Positions 50,179-57,857 of a stretch of 64,000 nt of DNA are shown here, in pieces; position 1 is the stretch's first letter; the number at the start of each line of letters is the position of its first letter. Both the position numbers and the translations under genes were made by a program. This stretch comes from Roseiarcus sp963823165 (lineage in GTDB: Bacteria > Pseudomonadota > Alphaproteobacteria > Rhizobiales > Beijerinckiaceae): positions 1 through 64,000 of the forward strand of contig CAWGKV010000018.1 of assembly GCA_963823165.1 (NCBI GenBank), given 5' to 3'. The notes beneath the pieces were generated by a model. That model searched no databases. It saw nothing but the letters and a program-made list of their open reading frames with translations, and was not told the DNA's origin.

Positions 50179-51198
50179 ATGGCGGACATGACCGTTCAAA
50201 CCGTTCCGCAGCAGGGTCGGAGCGGCGCAGCGTTGAACGTGCTTCTCGGCCTCACGCTTCTCGGCCTGATGTTCCTCCTGTGGCTCGCCCTGTCTTTTGG
50301 CACCACGACCTTCTGGACCTCGAACAACATCTCCAATCTCCTGCGCCAGGGCGCGATGATCGCGATCCTCGCCGTCGGCGAGACGTTCACCATCATCACC
50401 GGCGGCATAGACCTTTCGGTCGGCGCAGTCGCCGGCTTCGTCTCGATGACGGTCGCGTTGCTGCTGGCGAATGATTTCGGCCTCGCCTCGTCCGTCGCCG
50501 GCGCGATCGCGATCTCGCTCGCCATCGGCGTCTTGATCGGCATGTTCCACGCCTTCGGCATCATGCAGATGGGCCTGCCCCCGTTCATCATGACGCTGGC
50601 GACGATGTATGCTTTGCGCGGCATCGGCTTTCTGATCACCAACGGCGCGACGATTTCGATCGACAACACCGCCTTCACCGGCTTCTCGCGCGCGACCTTC
50701 CTCGGCTTTCCCTGGACGGACGGGACGTGGTTCGCGATCCCGATGCTGTTCTGGATGGTGCTCGTCGTCGCCGTGCCTCTTTTCATCCTCCTTACCAAGT
50801 ACCGGTGGGGCCGTTATCTGCTCGTCATCGGCGGGAACAAGGAGGCGGCAGTTCTCTCCGGCATCAACGTCATGGCGATGACCTATCTCGCCTACATCAT
50901 ATCGGGCTTCTGCGCCGCCTTCGTCGGCATCCTGCTTGCGATGCGGATCGGCATCGGCAACCCGGGGCAGGGCGACGGGTGGGAATTGCAGGCGATCGCG
51001 TCGTCGGTCATCGGCGGCACCAGCCTCTTCGGCGGGTTCGGCTCGGTGCAGGGTCCGGTGATCGGCTCCTTCATCCTGACGACGTTCAACAACGGCGCCA
51101 ACCTGCTCAACCTCAACCCGTTCTGGCAGCGCATCTTCACCGGCGCGCTGATCATCATCGTCGTCTATTTCGACACCTTGCGGCGTAAGAGGCGCTGA
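50179..51198 (+). CDS. sugar ABC transporter permease (RbsC-like)
   Basis: A 339-residue inner-membrane permease of the BPD_transp_2 family with eight to ten helices. Conserved blocks include FTIITGGIDLSVGAVAGFVS, MTLATMYALRGIGFLITNGA and LAYIISGFCAAFVGILLAMR, then AIASSVIGGTSLFGGFGSVQ. It would form the channel for a ribose/arabinose-type importer. The gene for the ATP-binding subunit, normally adjacent, is missing: the next gene is a methyltransferase. Confidence 0.92.
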   Translation: MADMTVQTVPQQGRSGAALNVLLGLTLLGLMFLLWLALSFGTTTFWTSNNISNLLRQGAMIAILAVGETFTIITGGIDLSVGAVAGFVSMTVALLLANDFGLASSVAGAIAISLAIGVLIGMFHAFGIMQMGLPPFIMTLATMYALRGIGFLITNGATISIDNTAFTGFSRATFLGFPWTDGTWFAIPMLFWMVLVVAVPLFILLTKYRWGRYLLVIGGNKEAAVLSGINVMAMTYLAYIISGFCAAFVGILLAMRIGIGNPGQGDGWELQAIASSVIGGTSLFGGFGSVQGPVIGSFILTTFNNGANLLNLNPFWQRIFTGALIIIVVYFDTLRRKRR

Positions 51199-51207
51199 AC
51201 GGCCGAG

Positions 51208-52116
51208 TTGGCGGATCCCCTCGGCTGCGGCGATCTCATCGCCTGGCGCCGCTTCGCCTATGGCAAGGCCCTCGCCGGCGAGGGGGACTTTGCCGCCGCG
51301 GCGGAGATGTTCGCGCAGGCGCTCGACCAGGCGCCGAACTGGCCGCCGGCATGGTTCGCGCTCGCCGAGTCGCGCGAGAAACTCGGCGACCTCGAGGGCG
51401 CCGCTGAGGCTTTCCGCAGGGCGCTCGAGGCCGACCCGTCCGACGCGCAGGGGGCGGCGGCGCGTCTCGCGCTGATCGGGCAGGGCGACAGCCAGATCGC
51501 CTTGCCCTTAACCTACGTGCAGCGGCTGTTCGATGGCTACGCTCCCCGTTTCGAGGCGCACCTGACCGACGCGCTCGACTACCGGGGTCCGGCGCTGATC
51601 GTCGAGGCTCTGGAGGCGGCAGCGCCCGGCCGCCGCTTCGCCTCGGCGCTCGACATCGGTTGCGGCACAGGTCTGATGGGCGAGGCTTTGGGCGAGCGCG
51701 TCGACCGGCTGACCGGGGTCGACCTGTCGCCCGCCATGGTCGCCCGGGCGCGCGGACGCGGCTGCTATGATGCGCTCGCCGCCGCCGACGCCGCCTCCTA
51801 TTTGAGGAACTCTGCGCCGGGCTCTTTTGATTGCATAGTCGCCGCCGACGCTTTCCCGTACTTCGGCGACCTTGCGCCAATCTTCGCGGCCTGCCGACGC
51901 GGACTCGCGGCCGGAGGGCTTTTTGCCTTCACGGCCGAGAGCGGTGAAGGCAGTGGCTTCCGCCTGATGCCCGCTCTGCGTTTCAGGCATACGTCCGGCT
52001 ATGTCCTGACCGTGGCCAAGGATGCCGGATTTCACCCGCTGATCGTCCGCTCCGCCTGGGCTCGCCGCGAAGCAAAGGCCGATGCGCCGGGGCTTGTCGT
52101 CGTGCTCGCGCCCTGA
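51208..52116 (+). CDS. TPR-containing class I SAM methyltransferase
   Basis: A 302-residue protein. Residues 1-90 contain two TPR-like helical pairs (AAEMFAQALDQAPNWPPAWF and ESREKLGDLEGAAEAFRRAL). From about 110 a methyltransferase domain follows with motif I ALDIGCGTGLMGEALGERV, the acidic VDRLTGVDLSPAMVARARG and FDCIVAADAFPYFGDL. It starts with TTG at 51208, nine bases after the permease. The target is unknown. Confidence 0.85.
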   Translation: MADPLGCGDLIAWRRFAYGKALAGEGDFAAAAEMFAQALDQAPNWPPAWFALAESREKLGDLEGAAEAFRRALEADPSDAQGAAARLALIGQGDSQIALPLTYVQRLFDGYAPRFEAHLTDALDYRGPALIVEALEAAAPGRRFASALDIGCGTGLMGEALGERVDRLTGVDLSPAMVARARGRGCYDALAAADAASYLRNSAPGSFDCIVAADAFPYFGDLAPIFAACRRGLAAGGLFAFTAESGEGSGFRLMPALRFRHTSGYVLTVAKDAGFHPLIVRSAWARREAKADAPGLVVVLAP

Positions 52117-52149
52117 GGCTGCGGCTGAATGATCCCAAGCAGGCTGCGG

Positions 52150-52290
52150 CGCCGCCCCCTCCACCACCCTTCGGGCGGTCCCCCTCCCCCGCAAGCGGGG
52201 GAGATAGGGGGCGCCGGTCTTATCCTCCCCTGTGAAGCGTTAGCGGAACGGGGGAGGGGGACCACGCGCAGCGTGGTGGAGGGGGCGTGC
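52150..52290. repeat. inverted pair of G/C-run palindromic repeats
   Basis: Left arm 52151-52190 contains CGCCCCCTCCACCACC and GGTCCCCCTCCCCC. Right arm 52247-52287 contains GGGGGAGGGGGACCACG and GTGGTGGAGGGGGCG, the reverse complement with a different inner hairpin. Smaller stems such as CCCCCGC-AAG-CGGGGG lie between. The right arm resembles the repeat after rpsI at 20787-20827. Confidence 0.7.
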
Positions 52291-52316
52291 CGCGAAAGCG
52301 ACCGCGGCTGAGTTAC

Positions 52317-52346
52317 AAAAAAAGGGCGTCTCGGAGAGACGCCCTC
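52317..52346 (-). terminator. rho-independent terminator of the DUF2382 operon
   Basis: AGGGCGTCTC and GAGACGCCCT form a perfect ten-base-pair stem with a three-base loop. On the minus strand it is followed by a run of eight T. It sits 26 bases after the last minus-strand stop. Confidence 0.9.
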
Positions 52347-52371
52347 TTCAGACTCGGGTCGGACCCGACCG

Positions 52372-53361
52372 TCATCGCTTATTGGGTTCGCGGGGACTGG
52401 TCGTTCTTCCTGGCCGCTCGTCATCGACTTCGACTTCCGTGTGACGGACCGAGTCTCTGACCCTCTCGACGCGTTCCACCGGCTCCTTGCGGACCCGGAC
52501 CTCTTCCTTGACGCGCGCTTCCTTGGATACGACCGGTTCCTCGCTTCTCGCGGTCACCTCGACCGTGCGTTCCTTGAACGGCTGGTCAGTGATGTCCCTT
52601 TCGGTCGCGGCGCGATCGGCGGGCACGCGCTCCACCTGAACGCGGTCCTCGTGCAGAGTCACGTCCTCCTCCACGGGCTCTTCGACGACAAAGCTCCGCA
52701 CGCGGACGCTGCCGCGCCCCGTTTCGCGCTTGCCGACCCGGAGCCGCTCTTCATAGACAGGGATCTCTTGTTCTCCCGGCGCGCCGGCAGGACCGGCGGT
52801 CGGCGGCGCGCGCAACTCGTCGCCCGTCGCCGGTTCGACCGGCGTTTCTCGGATCCCGCTCTCACTCCCGGCGTAGCCAGGGGCGAAGCCCGACCATCCT
52901 TCCCGGCGCCAGTCGGCGGTGTGGGTCTCGACATTGACGGGATCCTGCGCCTCGAGGAGCGCGAGGATCCTGTCCTGATCGGCCGCGTCAACCCGTGCGA
53001 TGAGCACCGCATAGCCGCGGCGAACGCCCTCGGCATAAACATGCGCATCCTCGTCCGGCATGAAGAACCTCTTGATCGAATCCCAGACGCCTTCATCCTG
53101 AGGACGGTCTTCCGCACGCCGGACATACCCGGTCTCTTCCGTCCGCCGGACTTCGGCGCCGCTCTCCGTGGGCCGGTCGTAGGCTGTGGCGGAGGTGGAT
53201 TGATCGAGGATTTCGAGGCGTGAACGTGGAACGCCGGCGGCCTCGAGGGCCTCGCGCGCCGACAACGCCTTGGCGTAGTCTTCGAACATCGCCACGAGCT
53301 GCCTGAGGTCGGCGCCGGCGCCGACCTCAGCGCCCGTTCGTGGTTCTCTGATGTCAGTCAT
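52372..53361 (-). CDS. YsnF/AvaK-type DUF2382 stress protein
   Basis: A 329-residue protein. The N-terminal half (to about 150) is a small alpha/beta domain, VAMFEDYAKALSAREALEAA then GYAVLIARVDAADQDRILAL, as found in general-stress YflT-like modules. The C-terminal half is DUF2382: IPVYEERLRVGKRETGRGSV, VTLHEDRVQVERVPADRAA and the charged repeats EVRVRKEPVERVERVRDSV. Members are induced by stress in many bacteria but their function is unknown. The start overlaps the upstream gene's stop (ATGA). Confidence 0.85.
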   Translation of the reverse strand: MTDIREPRTGAEVGAGADLRQLVAMFEDYAKALSAREALEAAGVPRSRLEILDQSTSATAYDRPTESGAEVRRTEETGYVRRAEDRPQDEGVWDSIKRFFMPDEDAHVYAEGVRRGYAVLIARVDAADQDRILALLEAQDPVNVETHTADWRREGWSGFAPGYAGSESGIRETPVEPATGDELRAPPTAGPAGAPGEQEIPVYEERLRVGKRETGRGSVRVRSFVVEEPVEEDVTLHEDRVQVERVPADRAATERDITDQPFKERTVEVTARSEEPVVSKEARVKEEVRVRKEPVERVERVRDSVRHTEVEVDDERPGRTTSPREPNKR

Positions 53362-53771
53362 AGCTTCTCCTTTCGTTCGATTGGGTCGGAGCGCATCGGC
53401 TGTTTGTCGACCGACGCTTCCTCGGAACGCAGCACCACCGGCTCCCGGGTGCGCCGCGTCACCGTTTCCTGGCGGACGCGGATCTCTTCCTTCAGGAGGA
53501 GCCGCTTCTCGACCACCATGATTTCTTCGATCACCGGGACGATGAGCGTATCGCCCTCCTGGCGGACGGACGGCGCCTTATCGACGACGCGGTTGATCGG
53601 CGTCCGTTCGACCACGACCGCCTGTCCCTGCAGGTCGAGCTCGGCGTACTCGGTCCGCTCGCTGACCTTTGTTTTGATTACGACGCGAAACTCGTCGCGC
53701 TCGACTTTGTCGACTCGCAGTCGTTCCTCGAAGAGGGGTATGACTTCCGTAGTGGAACGATATTCGTCCAT
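53358..53771 (-). CDS. DUF2382-domain protein, first gene of the stress pair
   Basis: About 137 residues, essentially one DUF2382 domain: EVIPLFEERLRVDKVERDEF, ELDLQGQAVVVERTPINRVV and VEKRLLLKEEIRVRQETVTR. The ATG at 53771 has TGAGG at good spacing, while earlier ATGs at 53777 and 53783 fall on the ribosome binding site. It overlaps the longer DUF2382 gene downstream by four bases, so the two are translationally coupled. A perfect EcfG-type promoter lies 215 bases upstream. Confidence 0.85.
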   Translation of the reverse strand: MDEYRSTTEVIPLFEERLRVDKVERDEFRVVIKTKVSERTEYAELDLQGQAVVVERTPINRVVDKAPSVRQEGDTLIVPVIEEIMVVEKRLLLKEEIRVRQETVTRRTREPVVLRSEEASVDKQPMRSDPIERKEKL

Positions 53772-53882
53772 GACCATCCTCATTGGCCGTTGCGGAATGA
53801 CGACCCCAGTTTCAAGGGTTACAGTATATCCTCCGCACCCCTTGTGATCGCCACCGCGGCGAACGCCGTACTCCTTCTAGAA

Positions 53883-53898
53883 GATTACAACGTTGTAA
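53883..53898. promoter_or_regulatory. 16-bp perfect palindrome in the DUF2382 leader
   Basis: ATTACAACGTTGTAAT reads the same on both strands. It is AT-rich against a GC-rich background, 112 bases before the DUF2382 ATG and about 90 bases after the predicted EcfG start. It is a candidate binding site for a dimeric regulator. Confidence 0.55.
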
Positions 53899-53985
53899 TA
53901 TTTACACCGCGACACTGAGCCATTGCTTTGTATACGTTGTTGCGTTGACAGGCATCGAGCGAGCGACAACCCGTACCTACGAGGC

Positions 53986-54010
53986 AACGACTGCGATAGC
54001 CCATGGTTCC
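53986..54010 (-). promoter_or_regulatory. EcfG-type general stress promoter of the DUF2382 operon
   Basis: On the minus strand GGAAC (54010-54006), exactly 16 bases, then CGTT (53989-53986): a perfect consensus match, correctly oriented toward the DUF2382 pair. Confidence 0.65.
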
Positions 54011-54291
54011 ACTGCGAACGTTGAATTTTAAAAAGTAGAACTGGCCATGCGTTAACAAGAAAGCTTTGACCCAACGGCCGGACTCCGGACAATGGCGGCC
54101 AGCCGGGCTTTCGCTCTGCAGATGTGGCTTATCGTCCTGGCCGTCGGCGTTGGGCGCCATGAAACGGTCCGCGTCGAGACGCGAGAAGCCGGATCCGCTC
54201 GTTGAGCCTCTTCGATCCCGATCGCTGCTGGCCTGCATCCGGTTCATGAATTAACCTCTCGCGGCGCAGAAGGACCGCCAGGAGATCGAAC

Positions 54292-55677
54292 ATGTCCGCC
54301 GTCGCGCTCGACAATACCCATCTCGCTTCCGACGCGATCGACGAGCCGCCGCTCGAACTGCTCGCTCACATTCCCGGCACGGACGGCTGGCCGGTGGTCG
54401 GTTCGACGCTCGCGCTGCTCGCGGATCCGAAGGGCGAGGTCGAGCGCATGGCCGCCCGCTTCGGCCGCGTCTACCGCGCGCGAGCCTTCGGCGGCCGCAA
54501 CATCTCGCTTCTGGGGCCGGAGGCGAACGAGTTCGTCCTCTTCGATCAGGCGAAGATTTTCTCCTCGAAGCACGGCTGGAATATTCTGCTCGAGCGGCTT
54601 TTCCCGCGCGGGCTGATGCTGCTCGATTTCGACGAGCATCGTCTGCATCGCAAGGCCTTGTCGGTCGCATTCAAGACCGGGCCGATGAAGTCGTATCTCG
54701 CGAGCCTCAACCGCGGCATAGAAAGCGGGATCGCCGGTTGGAAGTCCGGGCGGCGAGACATGCTGTTCTATCCCGCGATCAAGCAATTGACCCTCGACCT
54801 CGCCGCCGTGTCGTTTCTCGGCGCCGAGCTCGGCCCGGAAGTCGCGAAGTTGAAGCGGGCCTTCATCGACATGGTGGCGGCCAGCGTCGCCGTCGTGCGG
54901 AAGCCCATTCCCGGCACGCAGATGGCGCGGGGCGTGAAGGGCCGCGCCTTCATGATCGATTATTTCGGCCGCCAGATCGACGCGCGTCGCGCCGGGGACG
55001 GGGCGGACATCTTCACCCAGCTTTGCAAGGCGACCACGGACGAAGGCGCGCTGCTGACGCCCCAACAGATCGCCGACCACATGAGCTTCCTCATGATGGC
55101 CGCGCACGACACGCTGACCTCGTCGCTGACCTCCTTCGTCTGGTTCCTGAGCGTGAACCGCGAGTGGCAAGGCAGGCTGCGCGCGGAAATCCAGTCGCTT
55201 GGCCTCGGGAAAAGCGCGCCCCTTCCGTACGAGCGGCTCGACGATCTGCCGTTGACGGAAATGGCCTACAAGGAGTCGCTGCGCCTCATTCCGCCGGTGC
55301 CGTCGGTCCCGCGCTGCGCAATGCGCGACACGGAATTCGCCGGGTACAAGATTCCGGCCGGGTCGCGCGTCAGCGTCAACATGCTGTTCACGCATTACAT
55401 GCCGGAGGCGTGGCCGCAGCCGGAGACGTTCGACCCGCTGCGCTTCACCGAGGAAGCCTCGCGAGGCCGGCACAAATTCGCCTTCGCGCCCTTCGGCGGC
55501 GGCGCGCACATGTGCCTCGGCCTGCACTTCGCCTACATGCAGGCGAAGTGCTTCGCCTATCATCTTTTGTCGACGACCGACGTTTCCGTCGCCGCCGGAT
55601 ACAAGCCGCACTGGAAGCTTTGGCCCATTCCTCGGCCGCGCGACGGCCTGCCCGTGCGCCTCAGTCCGCTCGTTTGA
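54292..55677 (+). CDS. cytochrome P450
   Basis: A 461-residue soluble P450. The heme-binding loop is FAPFGGGAHMCLGLHFAYMQ with the thiolate Cys. The K-helix ExxR is in MAYKESLRLIPPVPSVPR. The I-helix is FLMMAAHDTLTSSLTSF, where His replaces the usual Gly before Asp-Thr. The proximal HGWNILLERLFPRGLMLLDF region resembles CYP120/CYP26-like enzymes that use hydrophobic or terpenoid substrates, but this is only a guess. No ferredoxin or reductase gene is adjacent. The sulfotransferase gene follows 37 bases later on the same strand. Confidence 0.92.
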   Translation: MSAVALDNTHLASDAIDEPPLELLAHIPGTDGWPVVGSTLALLADPKGEVERMAARFGRVYRARAFGGRNISLLGPEANEFVLFDQAKIFSSKHGWNILLERLFPRGLMLLDFDEHRLHRKALSVAFKTGPMKSYLASLNRGIESGIAGWKSGRRDMLFYPAIKQLTLDLAAVSFLGAELGPEVAKLKRAFIDMVAASVAVVRKPIPGTQMARGVKGRAFMIDYFGRQIDARRAGDGADIFTQLCKATTDEGALLTPQQIADHMSFLMMAAHDTLTSSLTSFVWFLSVNREWQGRLRAEIQSLGLGKSAPLPYERLDDLPLTEMAYKESLRLIPPVPSVPRCAMRDTEFAGYKIPAGSRVSVNMLFTHYMPEAWPQPETFDPLRFTEEASRGRHKFAFAPFGGGAHMCLGLHFAYMQAKCFAYHLLSTTDVSVAAGYKPHWKLWPIPRPRDGLPVRLSPLV

Positions 55678-55714
55678 CAGGCAGGGGAGCGACGCGGCCG
55701 CCTCCAGGCGTTCG

Positions 55715-57403
55715 ATGTCCGCCAACACCAGGTTCATGCTCATGCCGCAGACCGCAAACCGGATTCCCCATCGGCAGGTCGCGCCGTTGCTGGCCCGCGC
55801 CGCCGAGTGTCTCAAGCAGGGGCGACCGGCCGATGCGGTTGGCCCGTTGCGGGAGGCAGCGCTCGTGCAGCCGTCCAACCCGCTCGTCCAGCACGATCTC
55901 GGCCTCGCCTTGCTCGAGACCGGACGCGCGGCGGACGCCGTAGGCGCGTTTGAGCGCGCCGTCGCGAGCAATCCGCGCTATGCCGATGCATATTTCCGCA
56001 TGGGGATCGCGCTCGAGAGCCTCGGTGATCTCGGCGGAGCGGTGTTGGCCTATGACCGCGCCACCGAGCTCTTGCCGTCGCTGACCGAAGCGTGGTTCCG
56101 CGCCGGCGCCGCGGTCTACACCCTCGGCCATCGCAAGGAGGCGATCGGCTGTTTTCGCCGCGCCGCGACGACGGGGCGGAAGAGCCGGTTCGGACGTCTC
56201 GGCACGGCGCGGGCGCTCTTGGCCGAGGATCGGGACGAGGAAGCGGAGCGGGTGTTGCGGCAGACGCTCGCGCTCGACCCGACGAACGCCATGGCGTACG
56301 ACCTGCTCGGCAACCTGCTCTCCGAACTGGGCCGCTTCGACGAGGCCCGGGATTGCTTCGCCAGCGCGACGGCGATCGCGCCGCTGATGGCGGGATCCTA
56401 CTACGATCTGGCGCGGTGTCGCCCGATCACGGCCGCCGACGCCGATCTCGTCGCCCGGATGGAGGCCGCCCTCGCGACGCCCGGGCTGGATGCGGCGCAA
56501 CGCCTGAGGGTTCACCTCGCGCTCGGCAAGGCGGCGGATGATCTCGGCGACTACGCCCAGGCGATGCAGCACTTCGACGCAGCCGACGCCGTGCGCCGGG
56601 GCTCGGCCTCGTTCAACTCGGCCGCCTTCGACATCGAGATCGACCGTCTGATCGCGCGCTTCACACCCGACCTGATCGCGCGCGCGCCCGAACTCGGCAG
56701 CCAGGACCCGAGCCCGGCGCTGATCGTGGGCATGCCACGCTCCGGCACCACGCTCGTCGAGCAGATCGTCTCCAGCCATCCCGAGGTCGCCGCGGGCGGC
56801 GAGTTGAATTTCTGGAACGAGCGGGGGGCCGCGTGGCGGGGGGCAGGTCCGGCGGGAACCGAGGCGCCGTTTCTCGCCCATGCGGCGGCCGACTATCTCC
56901 GGGTGCTCCGCGCTATTGGGCCGAAGGCCAGGCGGGTGACCGACAAGATGCCGTTCAACTTCCTTTGGGCCGGGCTCATTCATCTCGCATTCCCGCGCGC
57001 GACGATCATTCATTGCCGGCGCGCCGCCATCGACACGGCGCTGTCGATCCACCAGACCCTTTTCCACCCCGGCCTGGCTTTTCCGACCGGCGGCGCCGAA
57101 CTTGTCGCCTATTTCCGAAGCTACCGGCGGCTGACCGACCATTGGCGAAGGATCCTGCCGGCCGATCGGTTTATCGAAGTCGATTACGAGGACCTGACCT
57201 CGGCGCCTGAGCCGGCTATCCGGCGGATCATCGCGAGCTGCGGCCTGCCGTGGGACGACGCCTGTCTCCGCCCCGAACACAATCCGCGCGCCGTGAAGAC
57301 CCCGAGCAAGTGGCAAGCCCGTCAGCCGATTTATCGCGCCTCCGTCGAACGCTGGCGACGCTATGAACCCTGGCTCGGCCCGCTGCACGCGCTCGTCGGG
57401 TGA
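55715..57403 (+). CDS. TPR sulfotransferase
   Basis: A 562-residue two-part protein. Residues about 20-300 are TPR repeats (AAECLKQGRPADAVGPLREA, DLGLALLETGRAADAVGAFE and so on). The C-terminal part is a sulfotransferase: the PAPS loop is VGMPRSGTTLVEQIVSSHPE and later KMPFNFLWAGLIHLAFPRAT with the PAPS 3'-phosphate region FIEVDYEDL. It should move sulfate from PAPS to an alcohol or phenol. Coming after a P450, it could sulfate the hydroxyl that the P450 adds. Confidence 0.9.
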   Translation: MSANTRFMLMPQTANRIPHRQVAPLLARAAECLKQGRPADAVGPLREAALVQPSNPLVQHDLGLALLETGRAADAVGAFERAVASNPRYADAYFRMGIALESLGDLGGAVLAYDRATELLPSLTEAWFRAGAAVYTLGHRKEAIGCFRRAATTGRKSRFGRLGTARALLAEDRDEEAERVLRQTLALDPTNAMAYDLLGNLLSELGRFDEARDCFASATAIAPLMAGSYYDLARCRPITAADADLVARMEAALATPGLDAAQRLRVHLALGKAADDLGDYAQAMQHFDAADAVRRGSASFNSAAFDIEIDRLIARFTPDLIARAPELGSQDPSPALIVGMPRSGTTLVEQIVSSHPEVAAGGELNFWNERGAAWRGAGPAGTEAPFLAHAAADYLRVLRAIGPKARRVTDKMPFNFLWAGLIHLAFPRATIIHCRRAAIDTALSIHQTLFHPGLAFPTGGAELVAYFRSYRRLTDHWRRILPADRFIEVDYEDLTSAPEPAIRRIIASCGLPWDDACLRPEHNPRAVKTPSKWQARQPIYRASVERWRRYEPWLGPLHALVG

Positions 57404-57597
57404 GCAACCGAACTGGACCCCGTCGGCCGCACGGCCCGCCCTGGATGGCAATGCGTCGGAACCATGGCGAAAACGTTAATCACGCGAGCGGCTTGCGTCT
57501 ACACCGAGTCTTGACGTAGATGAGCGTCCGCCGCAGACGCAGCCATTAACTCGACACATCTACTCCTAAAGCCAGTTTATTTGGCTTTCGCGATCAG

Positions 57598-57626
57598 GCT
57601 TCATGCAAGCTTCATAATACTGCATC
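57598..57626 (+). promoter_or_regulatory. 11-bp-phased direct repeats, PHO-box-like
   Basis: GCTTCAT at 57598-57604, GCTTCAT at 57609-57615 and CTGCATC at 57620-57626 are seven-base words separated by four bases. This is the spacing of PhoB boxes (CTGTCAT-N4). The third word keeps only CTG of the consensus and the first two keep TCAT, so the match is in layout more than letters. Confidence 0.4.
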
Positions 57627-57731
57627 ATTCGTAAAGCATATTTTACGGCGAGACCCTATACGCGCCGCCAGGCTGGATGGAGTGCATCGCCTGTCGCTCC
57701 GGCGGGGCTGAATAGTTTTAATGAGCTCACA

Positions 57732-57766
57732 ACGCCTGCAAGTCCAGCAGGCGTACAGGCGCCTGC
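57732..57766 (+). promoter_or_regulatory. mutually exclusive hairpins in the phosphoesterase leader
   Basis: ACGCCTGC (57732-57739) pairs perfectly with GCAGGCGT (57747-57754). The same GCAGGCG also pairs perfectly with CGCCTGC (57760-57766). Only one can form at a time. The site lies about 90 bases before the ATG. Attenuators and riboregulators use this arrangement. Confidence 0.5.
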
Positions 57767-57857
57767 CGCGTTGTGGCGGGCGTGGCGTATCGCCGTGCTT
57801 CGACTGTGCGTCTACCTAGTCAATTCGGGCTGGGTAGTCGCGAGTTCTGAGGAGAGA

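Larger units (their letters stand above)
53772..54291. other. divergent regulatory region between the DUF2382 and P450 genes
   Basis: 520 bases of clearly lower GC around 53880-54060. It contains the palindrome at 53883-53898 and the EcfG-type promoter at 53986-54010. A minus-strand frame at 53885-54247 has no recognisable product, and its sequence covers the promoter, so I do not call it. Confidence 0.5.
57404..57857. other. regulatory region upstream of the phosphoesterase gene
   Basis: 454 bases with no gene. It contains a hairpin AAAGCCA-TGGCTTT at 57568-57588, the direct repeats at 57598-57626 and the alternative hairpins at 57732-57766. GC is lower than in the flanking genes. Confidence 0.6.

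Noticed and set aside
53885..54247. 120-residue minus-strand frame
   Set aside because: It would span the promoter and palindrome of the DUF2382 operon and shows no coding bias or known motif.
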